Part shown: positions 1 through 6,554 of the stretch, piece by piece
Position numbering within the stretch: position 1 is the first letter of the stretch
Layout of the letters: each line of letters starts with the position of its first letter
Source: Erysipelotrichaceae bacterium
GTDB taxonomy: Bacteria > Bacillota_I > Bacilli_A > Erysipelotrichales > Erysipelotrichaceae
DNA length: 8,260 nt
Assembly (NCBI GenBank): GCA_024709285.1
Contig: JANJWY010000237.1
Span: 1 to 8,260 of the forward strand
Direction of reading: 5' to 3'
Notes under the pieces: generated by a model
What the model saw: only the letters and a program-made list of their open reading frames with translations
Databases searched by the model: none
Told to the model about the DNA's origin: nothing
Position numbers and translations under genes: made by a program

Positions 1-561
1 TTTCCGATGGGCGGGCGTTTTAAGACGTATTATATAACAGCCGAATCCGAGGAGAACATTGATCTGACGATGAGCCGTGTGACATCGTATCTGTCAAATT
101 ATCTGCCATCAGAAAATCAGTATCGCATCTTCTCACAGTCACAGATTCTCGGGGTATTGGATACATTGATGGCCCTGTTGACCACACTGTTATCCGGAAT
201 TGCTTCAATATCACTGATTGTCGGCGGTATCGGGATCATGAATATCATGTTGGTCACGGTACGCGAGCGTACCCGTGAAATCGGTATCCGTAAAGCATTG
301 GGTGCACGCCGCAATCAGATTCTCATTCAGTTTTTGATTGAAGCTGTCATCATTACAACGCTGGGCGGTATCATCGGTCTGACAGTCAGTTATATCGGTG
401 CACAGATAATCACATCCATCACAGATTTTAATGTCGTGTTGGGATGGGATGCGGTGTTGTTATCCCTGGTATTCTCGATTACGATCGGTGTCATCTTCGG
501 AATATATCCGGCGATGCAGGCTAGTAAGCTCGAACCGGTTGAAGCTTTGCGTTTTGAATAA
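1..561 (+). CDS. MacB/FtsX-type ABC transporter permease, C-terminal part (5' end outside window)
   Basis: This is the C-terminal 186 residues of an integral membrane permease. The frame is open from base 1 and ends at TAA (559-561), so the real start lies upstream of the window. The first ~50 residues look like the end of an extracytoplasmic MacB-type domain. A transmembrane helix follows (about residues 55-82), then the conserved cytoplasmic stretch VRERTREIGIRKALGARR (about 90-107), which is diagnostic of FtsX/MacB permeases. Two more hydrophobic segments come next, and the protein ends with the typical YPAMQASKLEPVEALRFE. In the family, such permeases pair with a MacB/LolD-like ATPase and export peptides, lipids or antimicrobials by a mechanotransmission mechanism. 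The partner ATPase is not visible and the substrate cannot be told. The gene converges on the minus-strand operon and ends just before a shared terminator. Family assignment is firm; the function is not. Confidence 0.9.
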   Translation, partial: FPMGGRFKTYYITAESEENIDLTMSRVTSYLSNYLPSENQYRIFSQSQILGVLDTLMALLTTLLSGIASISLIVGGIGIMNIMLVTVRERTREIGIRKALGARRNQILIQFLIEAVIITTLGGIIGLTVSYIGAQIITSITDFNVVLGWDAVLLSLVFSITIGVIFGIYPAMQASKLEPVEALRFE

Positions 562-564
562 AAT

Positions 565-590
565 AAAGGAGAATCGAGTGATTCTCCTTT
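565..590. terminator. Bidirectional rho-independent terminator between convergent genes
   Basis: A perfect 11-bp inverted repeat (arms 565-575 and 580-590) encloses a 4-nt GAGT loop. It begins 4 nt after the stop of the plus-strand permease and lies 4 nt before the stop of the minus-strand permease. On the plus strand the hairpin runs into TTTTCTTT. On the minus strand it is followed by ATTTTATTC. Both flanks are therefore U-rich in the RNA, so it can serve both transcripts. Confidence 0.88.
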
Positions 591-593
591 TCT

Positions 594-2249
594 TTAGCTT
601 ATTTCATCAAATCGGACATGGGCGACCATCTGAGTTGCCTTGATTGTGATCAGTGTAAGTGTGACCATGACCAGAAAGGATGCCGGCGCAAATATACGGT
701 AATCGAAATCGAAGGTCAGTGCCAGCCAAACCAGCAGATATGCCAATCCAAACGATGGTAACATCGTAAATACGAAGTTGATATTTTGTTTTACTGCAGC
801 TTGCTCGGTCTCCCATACCAGTTTCGGATGGATGACATCAACGATGATGGAAAGGTAGTTGATAAACAAGGATCCCAGCATAGCCATAACAGAGAAAATG
901 GCCAGGATGTACCAAGGTGCTTTCAAAAAGAAGGCTGCCGGAATGACCGTTAAAATCAGACCGAGAAGCGAAAGCAGAAACCCGCTCAGGCTTTTCGCGT
1001 GTAACTGATCCATGATTTCCATCGGAATGATTTTCATGAAATATACTTGCTGACCTTCACGTGAGATTGCGGTAGCACTTACCATATTCATGCTTCCCAT
1101 AACCAAACCGAAGGCAACCCCAAAGGCAGAAGCCAGCGATATTGCCAGTACATTGTCCCAAGGGATAGAAAGTATCAGTGCGAAGAGATCTTCTTCCTCA
1201 GGGAAAGCTGCAGTCATGACGATAAAGAGCACTGGAAGCAATACATTGATTGAAACGCAGTTCATCATGTAAATCGGCGTTCTAAACAGCAAACGCAATT
1301 CTTTCAGCAGATACGTAACGATTGCTTTTTGAGAGCGTGTCGATTTTGAGAAGTCTTTGCTTGATAACTGACGCCGAGAGGAGGATGTTTCATTGACACC
1401 GATGACACCTCTGAAATATAAGATTTGTGATAACAACAAGAATCCGACAAAGATCGCTACAGTGATTGCCAGTGCAATCAACAGCTGAACAAAGTCACTG
1501 TTTACAACTGCTGCGATTGCAAAGGGGATGTTGGGAATAAAGGACTGAAACAGTGCAATCAGCGAGTTATTGCCTTCAACGAGCATATTGATCAGATCGC
1601 CTTCAGTGACCGTCGCCAATCCAGCCAGGGCATAATTGAGCCATAATGCAAAGATCAGAGCAATACCGCCGGAAATCATATTAAAGAAATCACGGTTTTT
1701 AGCAAAAGGAATGAGCCACATGATCAGCATGATGATCAGACCGGCTAAGACTAGAGGAATGATTGGCAGAATCAGAAAAACGATGAATGCGTAAACATAA
1801 AACAGTAAATCCGGTGATACGGCCCGGGCATATCCCGAAATGACCGGGATGAAAAACAAGGCCAGTGTCAAATATTCATAAATCAATGTCACAACAAATT
1901 TTGACAGAAGGATATCGACCGGTTTTAAAGGCAGTGCCAAAAGGGTTTCGATATCTCTGGAAAAGTAGAACACCGCCGGAATCAGGAAAATCCCGAAGAA
2001 GAATATCATCAATGCCAAGGCATTGAACAATAGAGCAACGATGACCCCTGTCTGTTGAAAAGGGGCGAGTAAATCGACGGCATCAATGGTCAGAAAGTGC
2101 AGCATGGCCAATGTCGGTAAAAATGCGACGATCATCAGCAATGCAAAACCATATAAAAGTATTTTTGAAGACTTTTTGCGCTTGCCTTGGTCAACCATGC
2201 TGAATGTATTTTTCAGCATTGCCAAGACCAAAGATTTCAGCTTACGCAT
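594..2249 (-). CDS. ABC-2-type exporter permease, ~12 membrane segments
   Basis: This is a large multi-pass membrane protein (551 aa from the chosen start) and the likely membrane half of an exporter with the ATPase immediately upstream. About twelve hydrophobic segments are visible, in two clusters. They are separated near residues 280-325 by a hydrophilic loop containing SSSRRQLSSKDFSKSTRSQK. The motif FYFSRDIETLLALPLKPVDIL (about 93-113) is typical of the large two-cluster ABC-2 permeases of Bacillota, such as those resembling YthQ or SkfF. I see no signal peptide or ATPase motif. I chose ATG at 2249 because GAGGT sits 8 nt upstream. The earlier in-frame TTG at 2264 lies inside that ribosome binding site and has none of its own. 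The gene overlaps the ATPase stop by 8 nt (ATGCGTAA), which suggests translational coupling. The substrate is unknown; peptide or antibiotic export is inferred from family behaviour only. Confidence 0.85.
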   Translation of the reverse strand: MRKLKSLVLAMLKNTFSMVDQGKRKKSSKILLYGFALLMIVAFLPTLAMLHFLTIDAVDLLAPFQQTGVIVALLFNALALMIFFFGIFLIPAVFYFSRDIETLLALPLKPVDILLSKFVVTLIYEYLTLALFFIPVISGYARAVSPDLLFYVYAFIVFLILPIIPLVLAGLIIMLIMWLIPFAKNRDFFNMISGGIALIFALWLNYALAGLATVTEGDLINMLVEGNNSLIALFQSFIPNIPFAIAAVVNSDFVQLLIALAITVAIFVGFLLLSQILYFRGVIGVNETSSSRRQLSSKDFSKSTRSQKAIVTYLLKELRLLFRTPIYMMNCVSINVLLPVLFIVMTAAFPEEEDLFALILSIPWDNVLAISLASAFGVAFGLVMGSMNMVSATAISREGQQVYFMKIIPMEIMDQLHAKSLSGFLLSLLGLILTVIPAAFFLKAPWYILAIFSVMAMLGSLFINYLSIIVDVIHPKLVWETEQAAVKQNINFVFTMLPSFGLAYLLVWLALTFDFDYRIFAPASFLVMVTLTLITIKATQMVAHVRFDEIS

Positions 2250-2967
2250 TTTTGGTAACCTCAAGGAAAATCTCTTCGAGTGACATATTGGGATGATAAT
2301 CCTTTTTCAAATCTTCCAATGTGCCAAAGAAAGCGATTTTGCCTTTATTGATGATCGCGACTTTGTGACACAGTTTTTCAGCGACTTCCAGTACGTGAGT
2401 TGAGAAGAATACCGTTTTGCCTTCCTGAGCAACTTTGCGCATCATTTCTTTGAGTGCGAAAGCGGATTGAGGATCTAGTCCGGTCAGCGGTTCATCCAGT
2501 ATCCAGATTTTAGGATCATGGACCAATACGCCCATGACAACGATTTTCTGTCGCATACCATGGGAGTAAGACAGTATCTTATCGTTAAGAGCATGATCCA
2601 TTTCAAACAGCTTAGCCAGCTCACTGATTCTTTCACGTCGTAATTGTGAATCGACTTCGTAGATGTCAGCCATTAAATTCAAATATTCCAATCCTTTAAG
2701 CCGTAAAAATATGTCCGGATTATCCGGCACAAAACCAAATTGTTTTTTAGCCTTGATCGGATCTTTCCGGATGTCAAATCCGTTCAACGAGATATTGCCG
2801 GTATCCGAATTAAGAATCCCGGTAATCATTTTCAGCGTTGTTGTTTTACCTGCACCGTTGGGTCCGATAAAACCGACGATCTGCCCGTCTTCGACAGCCA
2901 AAGAGATATTATCAACTGCCTTGACCTTGCCATTATAGACTTTTGTAACATTTTGAATATTGATCAT
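2242..2967 (-). CDS. ABC transporter ATP-binding protein
   Basis: This 241-aa nucleotide-binding subunit probably energises the permease encoded directly downstream. Visible motifs in order are Walker A GPNGAGKTT (35-43), signature SYSHGMRQK (133-141), Walker B IWILDE (154-159), D-loop TGLD (162-165) and switch histidine H191 in STHV. The usual Q-loop glutamine is replaced: the segment reads FGFVPDNPDIF (77-87). EcsA-like ABC-2 ATPases also vary at this place, so the protein is likely still active. Length is normal for the family, although it lacks the ~60-residue C-terminal extension of the 300-aa drug-export ATPases. The ATG at 2967 is preceded by AGGAG (2976-2980) with a spacing of 8 nt. 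The gene starts 40 nt after uppP stops with no terminator between, so it is probably co-transcribed with trpS-uppP. ATPase identity is certain; the substrate is not. Confidence 0.93.
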   Translation of the reverse strand: MINIQNVTKVYNGKVKAVDNISLAVEDGQIVGFIGPNGAGKTTTLKMITGILNSDTGNISLNGFDIRKDPIKAKKQFGFVPDNPDIFLRLKGLEYLNLMADIYEVDSQLRRERISELAKLFEMDHALNDKILSYSHGMRQKIVVMGVLVHDPKIWILDEPLTGLDPQSAFALKEMMRKVAQEGKTVFFSTHVLEVAEKLCHKVAIINKGKIAFFGTLEDLKKDYHPNMSLEEIFLEVTKNA

Positions 2968-3007
2968 ATGTAAATCTCCTGTTCACATTGTTAATTTTAG
3001 TACAAAC

Positions 3008-3814
3008 TTAGCCAATAAACAAGAGGGTGAAAATACCGATGAAAACACAATAATAAGCGAAATAATGAAGTTTTCTCTTTAACAATATCATTCGGAACAG
3101 CTTGATGGCATAAAATGTGACCACACCGCTGACAGCCATGGCGATCATATAGGGGATAAAAAGTGACCCGAATTCCGGATTTGCGATCATATCCGGAATA
3201 CCGCCAACAATGACAACCAATGCAATGGGAATAAACATCAAAAAGGCAAACCGCATCGAAGTATCGACATCATATCCTTGGATCAGGGATGCCGCATTTG
3301 TCGAGCCGCTACGTGATACACCGGGCAATAGCGCAACGGCTTGAGCCAATCCAGTCAGAAGTGCATTCTTAAATCCAAATTCTTTGGACGTCTTTTTTGG
3401 TTGAATACGAGATGCTATAAACAGAATCAACGCCGTATACAACAGAAATCCTCCCGCAAATTTCGGTGAGTTCAACGATGCTTCCAAGGTGTCTTTAAAC
3501 AACAGACCGATGATACCGGCAGGAATCGTCGCAACGACCAACTTCAATCCGTATAAAAAATGCGGTTGCTTCTGTTTGGTCGGTTTGATAAAATATCCCA
3601 AGCCCAATACGACCAAGTCTTTAATGTCTTTGTAATAATAAACGATGATGGCAATCAGCGATCCGGCATGCAATAAAATCTCAAGTGTGGCATCGGCGGT
3701 CTGTAAGCCAAACAGACTTTTCGCGATGACAAGATGACCGGAGGAGGATACCGGAATCGGTTCGGTGATACCCTGGATGATAGCCAGGATGATGAATATA
3801 ATTAGTTTTTCCAT
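3008..3814 (-). CDS. uppP: Undecaprenyl-diphosphatase (UppP/BacA)
   Basis: This integral membrane phosphatase removes a phosphate from undecaprenyl diphosphate. It regenerates the lipid carrier used for peptidoglycan and other wall polymers, and its overexpression is known to give bacitracin resistance. The 268-aa protein has both family signatures. The (E/Q)xxxE motif appears as QGITE (14-18), followed by PVSSSGHL (21-28). The phosphate-binding motif is PGVSRSGST (164-172), with the essential arginine at R168. Several hydrophobic helices fill the rest, and the length is typical. The TEPIPVSSSGHL form marks a subclass seen in Bacillota, rather than the commoner TEFLPVSS form. The ATG lies 2 nt after the trpS stop. 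I see only a weak ribosome binding site inside the trpS end, so translation is probably coupled to trpS. The pairing with a downstream ABC exporter hints at envelope stress or antibiotic defence, but this is inference. Confidence 0.95.
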   Translation of the reverse strand: MEKLIIFIILAIIQGITEPIPVSSSGHLVIAKSLFGLQTADATLEILLHAGSLIAIIVYYYKDIKDLVVLGLGYFIKPTKQKQPHFLYGLKLVVATIPAGIIGLLFKDTLEASLNSPKFAGGFLLYTALILFIASRIQPKKTSKEFGFKNALLTGLAQAVALLPGVSRSGSTNAASLIQGYDVDTSMRFAFLMFIPIALVVIVGGIPDMIANPEFGSLFIPYMIAMAVSGVVTFYAIKLFRMILLKRKLHYFAYYCVFIGIFTLLFIG

Positions 3815-3816
3815 GT

Positions 3817-4809
3817 TTATTTCTTGAAGATTTCTAGTCCGACCTTATGTTGGACTTTCTTCAGCTTTCTAGAAGCGATGGCTTGCGCTTTCAGTTTCCC
3901 GTCAAACAGTGTTTTTTCCAATAAATCGGTCGAGACGATTTCACGGTATTTCATTTGAATCGGTTCGAGCAGTTCAATGATCGCATCTGCAACGACTTTC
4001 TTAAACTCTCCGTAATTCAGTTGTTCGACTTCAGGCAGGATTTTTTCAATCGTTGTATTTTTACATGAGGCCAAAATCTGAAGCAGATTGGCTATGCCGG
4101 ACTGTTCTTTGGGGTCAAAAGTTACTTTGCCGATAGAATCTGTTACGGCCGAAGCAACTTTTTTTCGGATGACGGATGGCTCATCAAGCATGTATATGAC
4201 GCCTTTGTCCTGATGATCGGACTTACTCATCTTTTTGCTTGGATCGCTCAACGACATGATTCTGGCTCCGACCTTAGGTATCAAAGGTTCAGGAACTTTA
4301 AATGTAGGTGAGTAGCGGTTATTAAATCGTTCGGCTATGTCTCTGGCGATTTCCACATGCTGCTTCTGATCATCACCGACCGGAACATAGTCAGGATCAT
4401 AAATCAGAATGTCGGCAGCCATCAGGGTAGGATATGTGTAAAATCCGACGGTCAACGCATTTTCGCCCTTGGCCATCTTGTCTTTATATTGGGTCATCCG
4501 GTTCATCTCACCCAGATAACTGTTGCATGCCAATATAAAGCCTAGCTGGGCATGTTCCATGACATCGGACTGCAAGAAGATGATGGAGCGCTGCGGATCA
4601 AGTCCGGATGCCAGATAAAGAGCTACGGCATCTTTAAGATACTGCCGCAGTTCTTTGGGGTCTTGATATACCGTGATGCAGTGCAGATTGGCGATAAATA
4701 CGACCATTTCATATTCATCCTGATAATTGACAAAATTGCGCAAAGCACCTAAATAATTTCCTAAGGTCAATTCTCCGCTTGGCTTGATGCCGCTTAACAT
4801 ACGTTTCAT
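3817..4809 (-). CDS. trpS: Tryptophanyl-tRNA synthetase
   Basis: This class I aminoacyl-tRNA synthetase activates tryptophan with ATP and loads it onto tRNA-Trp in the cytoplasm. The 330-aa length is standard for bacterial TrpRS. The N-terminus SGIKPSGELTLGNYLGA contains the HIGH-equivalent TLGN (15-18). AADILIY (131-137) includes D133, matching the aspartate that reads the indole nitrogen in the Bacillus enzyme. GDDQKQHVEIARDIA (146-160) lines the active site, and KMSKS is at 193-197. The start is ATG 4809, with a perfect AGGAGG 6 nt upstream. The frame stays open up to an ATG at 4992, but those extra 61 codons lie over the T-box terminator and antiterminator and do not resemble TrpRS, so they are not coding. 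Expression is controlled by the upstream T-box. uppP follows 2 nt after the stop. Confidence 0.97.
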   Translation of the reverse strand: MKRMLSGIKPSGELTLGNYLGALRNFVNYQDEYEMVVFIANLHCITVYQDPKELRQYLKDAVALYLASGLDPQRSIIFLQSDVMEHAQLGFILACNSYLGEMNRMTQYKDKMAKGENALTVGFYTYPTLMAADILIYDPDYVPVGDDQKQHVEIARDIAERFNNRYSPTFKVPEPLIPKVGARIMSLSDPSKKMSKSDHQDKGVIYMLDEPSVIRKKVASAVTDSIGKVTFDPKEQSGIANLLQILASCKNTTIEKILPEVEQLNYGEFKKVVADAIIELLEPIQMKYREIVSTDLLEKTLFDGKLKAQAIASRKLKKVQHKVGLEIFKK

Positions 4810-4827
4810 GTTTTTCCTCCTGTTAAT

Positions 4828-4857
4828 AAAAAAAAGCGCCCCCTGTAGGGACGCTTC
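4828..4857 (-). terminator. Regulated intrinsic terminator of the trpS T-box
   Basis: On the minus strand, AAGCGUCCC (4856-4848) pairs with GGGGCGCUU (4842-4834), with one G-U pair. The stem is followed by a run of U (complement of 4828-4835). Its 5' arm lies just after the T-box core, as expected if forming the antiterminator with uncharged tRNA-Trp prevents this hairpin. It ends about 18 nt before the trpS start codon, leaving room for the AGGAGG site. Confidence 0.93.
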
Positions 4858-5012
4858 ACGCGTGGTACCACCCAACTTACTCAAAAGAGTCGCTTGTGCG
4901 GGATAACGGTGGTCGCCGGTGAATGACTGATGCCATTCACAACTCCAAAAGCCCAATTCATATCGCAGTTTGTGACAAATTTCCACCGGCATTGTCTCTC
5001 TTTAAGCAAAGT
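4828..5012 (-). promoter_or_regulatory. T-box riboswitch, tryptophan (UGG) specifier
   Basis: This transcribed leader senses uncharged tRNA-Trp and permits transcription of trpS and the genes behind it. Visible elements in order along the RNA are: the GA motif AGAGAGAC (5001-4994); a GGUGGAA distal-loop-like sequence near 4987-4981, matching GGUGNRA; and GAAUUGGGCUUUUGGAG, in which UGG (4955-4953) sits at the usual specifier position after GAA. A 9-bp hairpin with an AUCA loop follows (4940-4932 with 4927-4919). A short ACUC/GAGU hairpin comes next, then the T-box core UGGGUGGUACCACGCG (4874-4859), and finally the terminator. The T-box core and terminator are unmistakable. The specifier choice is strong but inferred by alignment in my head, since UGG also occurs nearby at 4946-4944 and 4935-4933. 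The exact 5' end is not determined. Confidence 0.93.
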
Positions 5013-5050
5013 TTGCGATATTACTTCCTTTTTTCTTTGTTATTGCTTTT

Positions 5051-5079
5051 ATTTAAGCACTTTTCTTCGGTTTAATCAA
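5051..5079 (-). promoter_or_regulatory. Possible promoter for the T-box/trpS transcript
   Basis: On the minus strand, TTGATT (5079-5074) and TTAAAT (5056-5051) are separated by 17 nt, with a TGC extended -10 just before the second box. Each box matches consensus at 4 of 6 positions. The -10 box overlaps the stop codon of the amino acid permease gene. It would start the RNA roughly 45 nt before the T-box GA motif. Read-through from the permease promoter is the alternative. Confidence 0.35.
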
Positions 5080-6414
5080 TAGTCCGGCACCGATTCCGAT
5101 CAAAGATATTACGAAATATACATTGAATTTCGGAGCGCTGAATCCGCCATAGATAACGATCAGTGCGCCAAGTACGGCCAATACCGGAATGATGTAGCCG
5201 TTGAGTACCGATAAGCGGTCTTCTTTGGCTTTTTTAATGACACCGATATAAAGCATGACATAGAAAACATATGTAAGCACGATGGGTAATCCGTCGATCT
5301 CCAGACCCTGAAATATGGTTAAGCCATATTGTGCGACTCCCGAAGTACTCAAGAAGTGAAGAACCAGCCAAATCAAACTGATGAAGAAAGTTGCCAGAGC
5401 AGAAGCCAAGGGGATGTCGAATTTCTTATTCAGAACAGCTAATTGCTTATGGAAAGGTAATTCTTCACGAAGGGCTAAAGCATAAGGTAAGCGGATATAT
5501 CCGAGGATCAATCCGTTGAACGTTCCCAGAATCGAAATGACAACAAATACATAAATGATTTTCGGACCCCATGCGCCAAAGAACATCGTGGCAGCTTCTC
5601 CGACTGCGGCATTACCTAATTCCATGACGGCATCAGCACCAAGCACGGAGGTCAGACCGATGGTATATGCAAGATAAACGACCATGATCAATACCGGTGC
5701 AAAGGTCAGTGCCAAAGGCAGGTTGCGCTTAGGATTTTTGATTTCATGTGCAACCGAAGGTGCGACCAGCCATCCGTCATATGCGAAGGCGATGGAAATC
5801 AAAGCGACAAACAATCCGCTCATCGTTCCGCCGGTGGATGCGGCCGTTACTGCAACAACGGGATCACCAAGAAACAAACCAAACAATGCAAGAACGACCA
5901 GAGCCGATACTTTGGCGACTAAGGCAAATGACTGAAATTTTCCGGCAGACTTTGTCGCAAAACTGTTAAACACGAAGAAGATAACCATCAGTCCAACAGT
6001 CAGTACCCATGAGAAAAAGGTGAACTCACCTGAGGAAAAAGGTCCGGGAGCACCAAACAAAACAAGAATATAGCTGGCAGCGACCCATGCGATAATGGCA
6101 ACCAATGCCGGATAATAAAACATAACTTGAAACCAACCGGCCAAATAGCCTAAGGTTTTCCCCCATGCCAGTTCGCTATAGGTGATGATACCGCCAATCA
6201 TATCTTCCTTTTTAGCGTACTGCGCGATAGTCAGACCGCCAAAGATGATACCTACGGCTCCCAATATCCAACCCAAGGAGCTAAGCAAGACATTGCCTTC
6301 AACCGCCCGTAAAATATCGTCGGTTTTGAAGAAAATGCCGGATCCGATGACGATGCCCGCAATCATCGCAACTGTAGTTAAAAGACCAAACTTCCGCTGT
6401 TGTTGTGATTCCAT
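5053..6414 (-). CDS. APC-superfamily amino acid permease
   Basis: This 453-aa polytopic membrane transporter probably exchanges or imports amino acids. About twelve hydrophobic segments are visible. The unwound part of helix 1 shows the family motif IGSGIF (23-28). Helix 6 carries FAYDGW (210-215), and EIKNPKRNLP (224-233) follows as the conserved cytoplasmic loop of the LAT/SteT-like branch of the APC family. Substrate cannot be read from sequence. SteT-type members move serine, threonine and aromatic amino acids, so proximity to the trpS T-box makes tryptophan a thought but no more. The ATG at 6414 is preceded by GGGAG at about 8 nt. It has its own promoter (6466-6493) and an operator-like inverted repeat in the leader. 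No convincing terminator follows, so some read-through into trpS is possible. Confidence 0.92.
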   Translation of the reverse strand: MESQQQRKFGLLTTVAMIAGIVIGSGIFFKTDDILRAVEGNVLLSSLGWILGAVGIIFGGLTIAQYAKKEDMIGGIITYSELAWGKTLGYLAGWFQVMFYYPALVAIIAWVAASYILVLFGAPGPFSSGEFTFFSWVLTVGLMVIFFVFNSFATKSAGKFQSFALVAKVSALVVLALFGLFLGDPVVAVTAASTGGTMSGLFVALISIAFAYDGWLVAPSVAHEIKNPKRNLPLALTFAPVLIMVVYLAYTIGLTSVLGADAVMELGNAAVGEAATMFFGAWGPKIIYVFVVISILGTFNGLILGYIRLPYALALREELPFHKQLAVLNKKFDIPLASALATFFISLIWLVLHFLSTSGVAQYGLTIFQGLEIDGLPIVLTYVFYVMLYIGVIKKAKEDRLSVLNGYIIPVLAVLGALIVIYGGFSAPKFNVYFVISLIGIGAGLLIKPKKSA

Positions 6415-6426
6415 GTGTTTCTCCCT

Positions 6427-6444
6427 TTTGAAATTGTTTTCAAA
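6427..6444. promoter_or_regulatory. Inverted repeat in the permease leader, cre-like operator candidate
   Basis: The arms TTTGAAA (6427-6433) and TTTCAAA (6438-6444) are perfect inverted repeats around TTGT. The core TGAAATTGTTTTCA matches the catabolite-response consensus TGWAARCGYTWWCW at 12 of 14 positions by eye. However, it misses part of the highly conserved central CG. It lies between the promoter and the ribosome binding site of the amino acid permease gene, where a bound repressor would block elongation. It might also simply be an A/T-rich hairpin. Confidence 0.4.
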
Positions 6445-6465
6445 TTATGAAAACTTAATGAAAAT

Positions 6466-6493
6466 GATATAGTGTAACCGCTATTTTTGTCAA
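6466..6493 (-). promoter_or_regulatory. Sigma-A-type promoter for the amino acid permease
   Basis: On the minus strand a perfect TTGACA (6493-6488) is followed after 16 nt by TATATC (6471-6466). This predicts a transcript start near 6459 and a leader of about 45 nt before the ATG at 6414. It is back-to-back with the spx promoter. Confidence 0.7.
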
Positions 6494-6524
6494 GTAGTAT
6501 CTTTTATTCTATGGACATATCGTA

Positions 6525-6530
6525 TATAAT
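6525..6530 (+). promoter_or_regulatory. -10 box of the spx promoter
   Basis: A perfect TATAAT lies 24 nt before the spx start codon and predicts a start near 6537, just before the AAGGAGG site. The -35 region (about 6502-6507, TTTTAT) is poor, so the promoter may depend on an activator or on the -10 alone. Confidence 0.65.
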
Positions 6531-6554
6531 AGGATGACAAGGAGGTTTTATAGC

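Noticed and set aside
431..643. Plus-strand open frame of 70 codons running past the MacB-type gene end
   Set aside because: It lies in another frame over the permease end, the terminator hairpin and the end of the opposite gene, with no ribosome binding site or recognisable protein.
3160..3300. Frequent ATCCGGAAT-like words that look like dispersed repeats
   Set aside because: They fall in coding sequence where Gly-Ile-Pro and Pro-Gly type residues recur, and spacing is irregular. This is codon and composition bias, not a repeat array.
4941..4946. Second UGG (in CUUUUGGAG, 4946-4944) as the T-box specifier
   Set aside because: In known T-box leaders the specifier follows the GAA of the internal loop and precedes the U-rich UUGGAG segment. 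The UGG at 4955-4953 fits that order. Both would still read tryptophan.
5040..5060. Hairpin TGCTT/AAGCA after the amino acid permease as a terminator
   Set aside because: The stem is only 5 A/T-rich base pairs and the following minus-strand sequence is A-rich, not U-rich.
5684..5969. Plus-strand open frames of 73-83 codons opposite the amino acid permease
   Set aside because: They are antisense shadows of a strongly conserved membrane protein gene, with no ribosome binding site and low-complexity composition.
6534..6554. Alternative spx start at ATG 6534
   Set aside because: It precedes the AAGGAGG site and lies upstream of the transcript start predicted from TATAAT at 6525-6530. The extra seven residues do not match Spx proteins.
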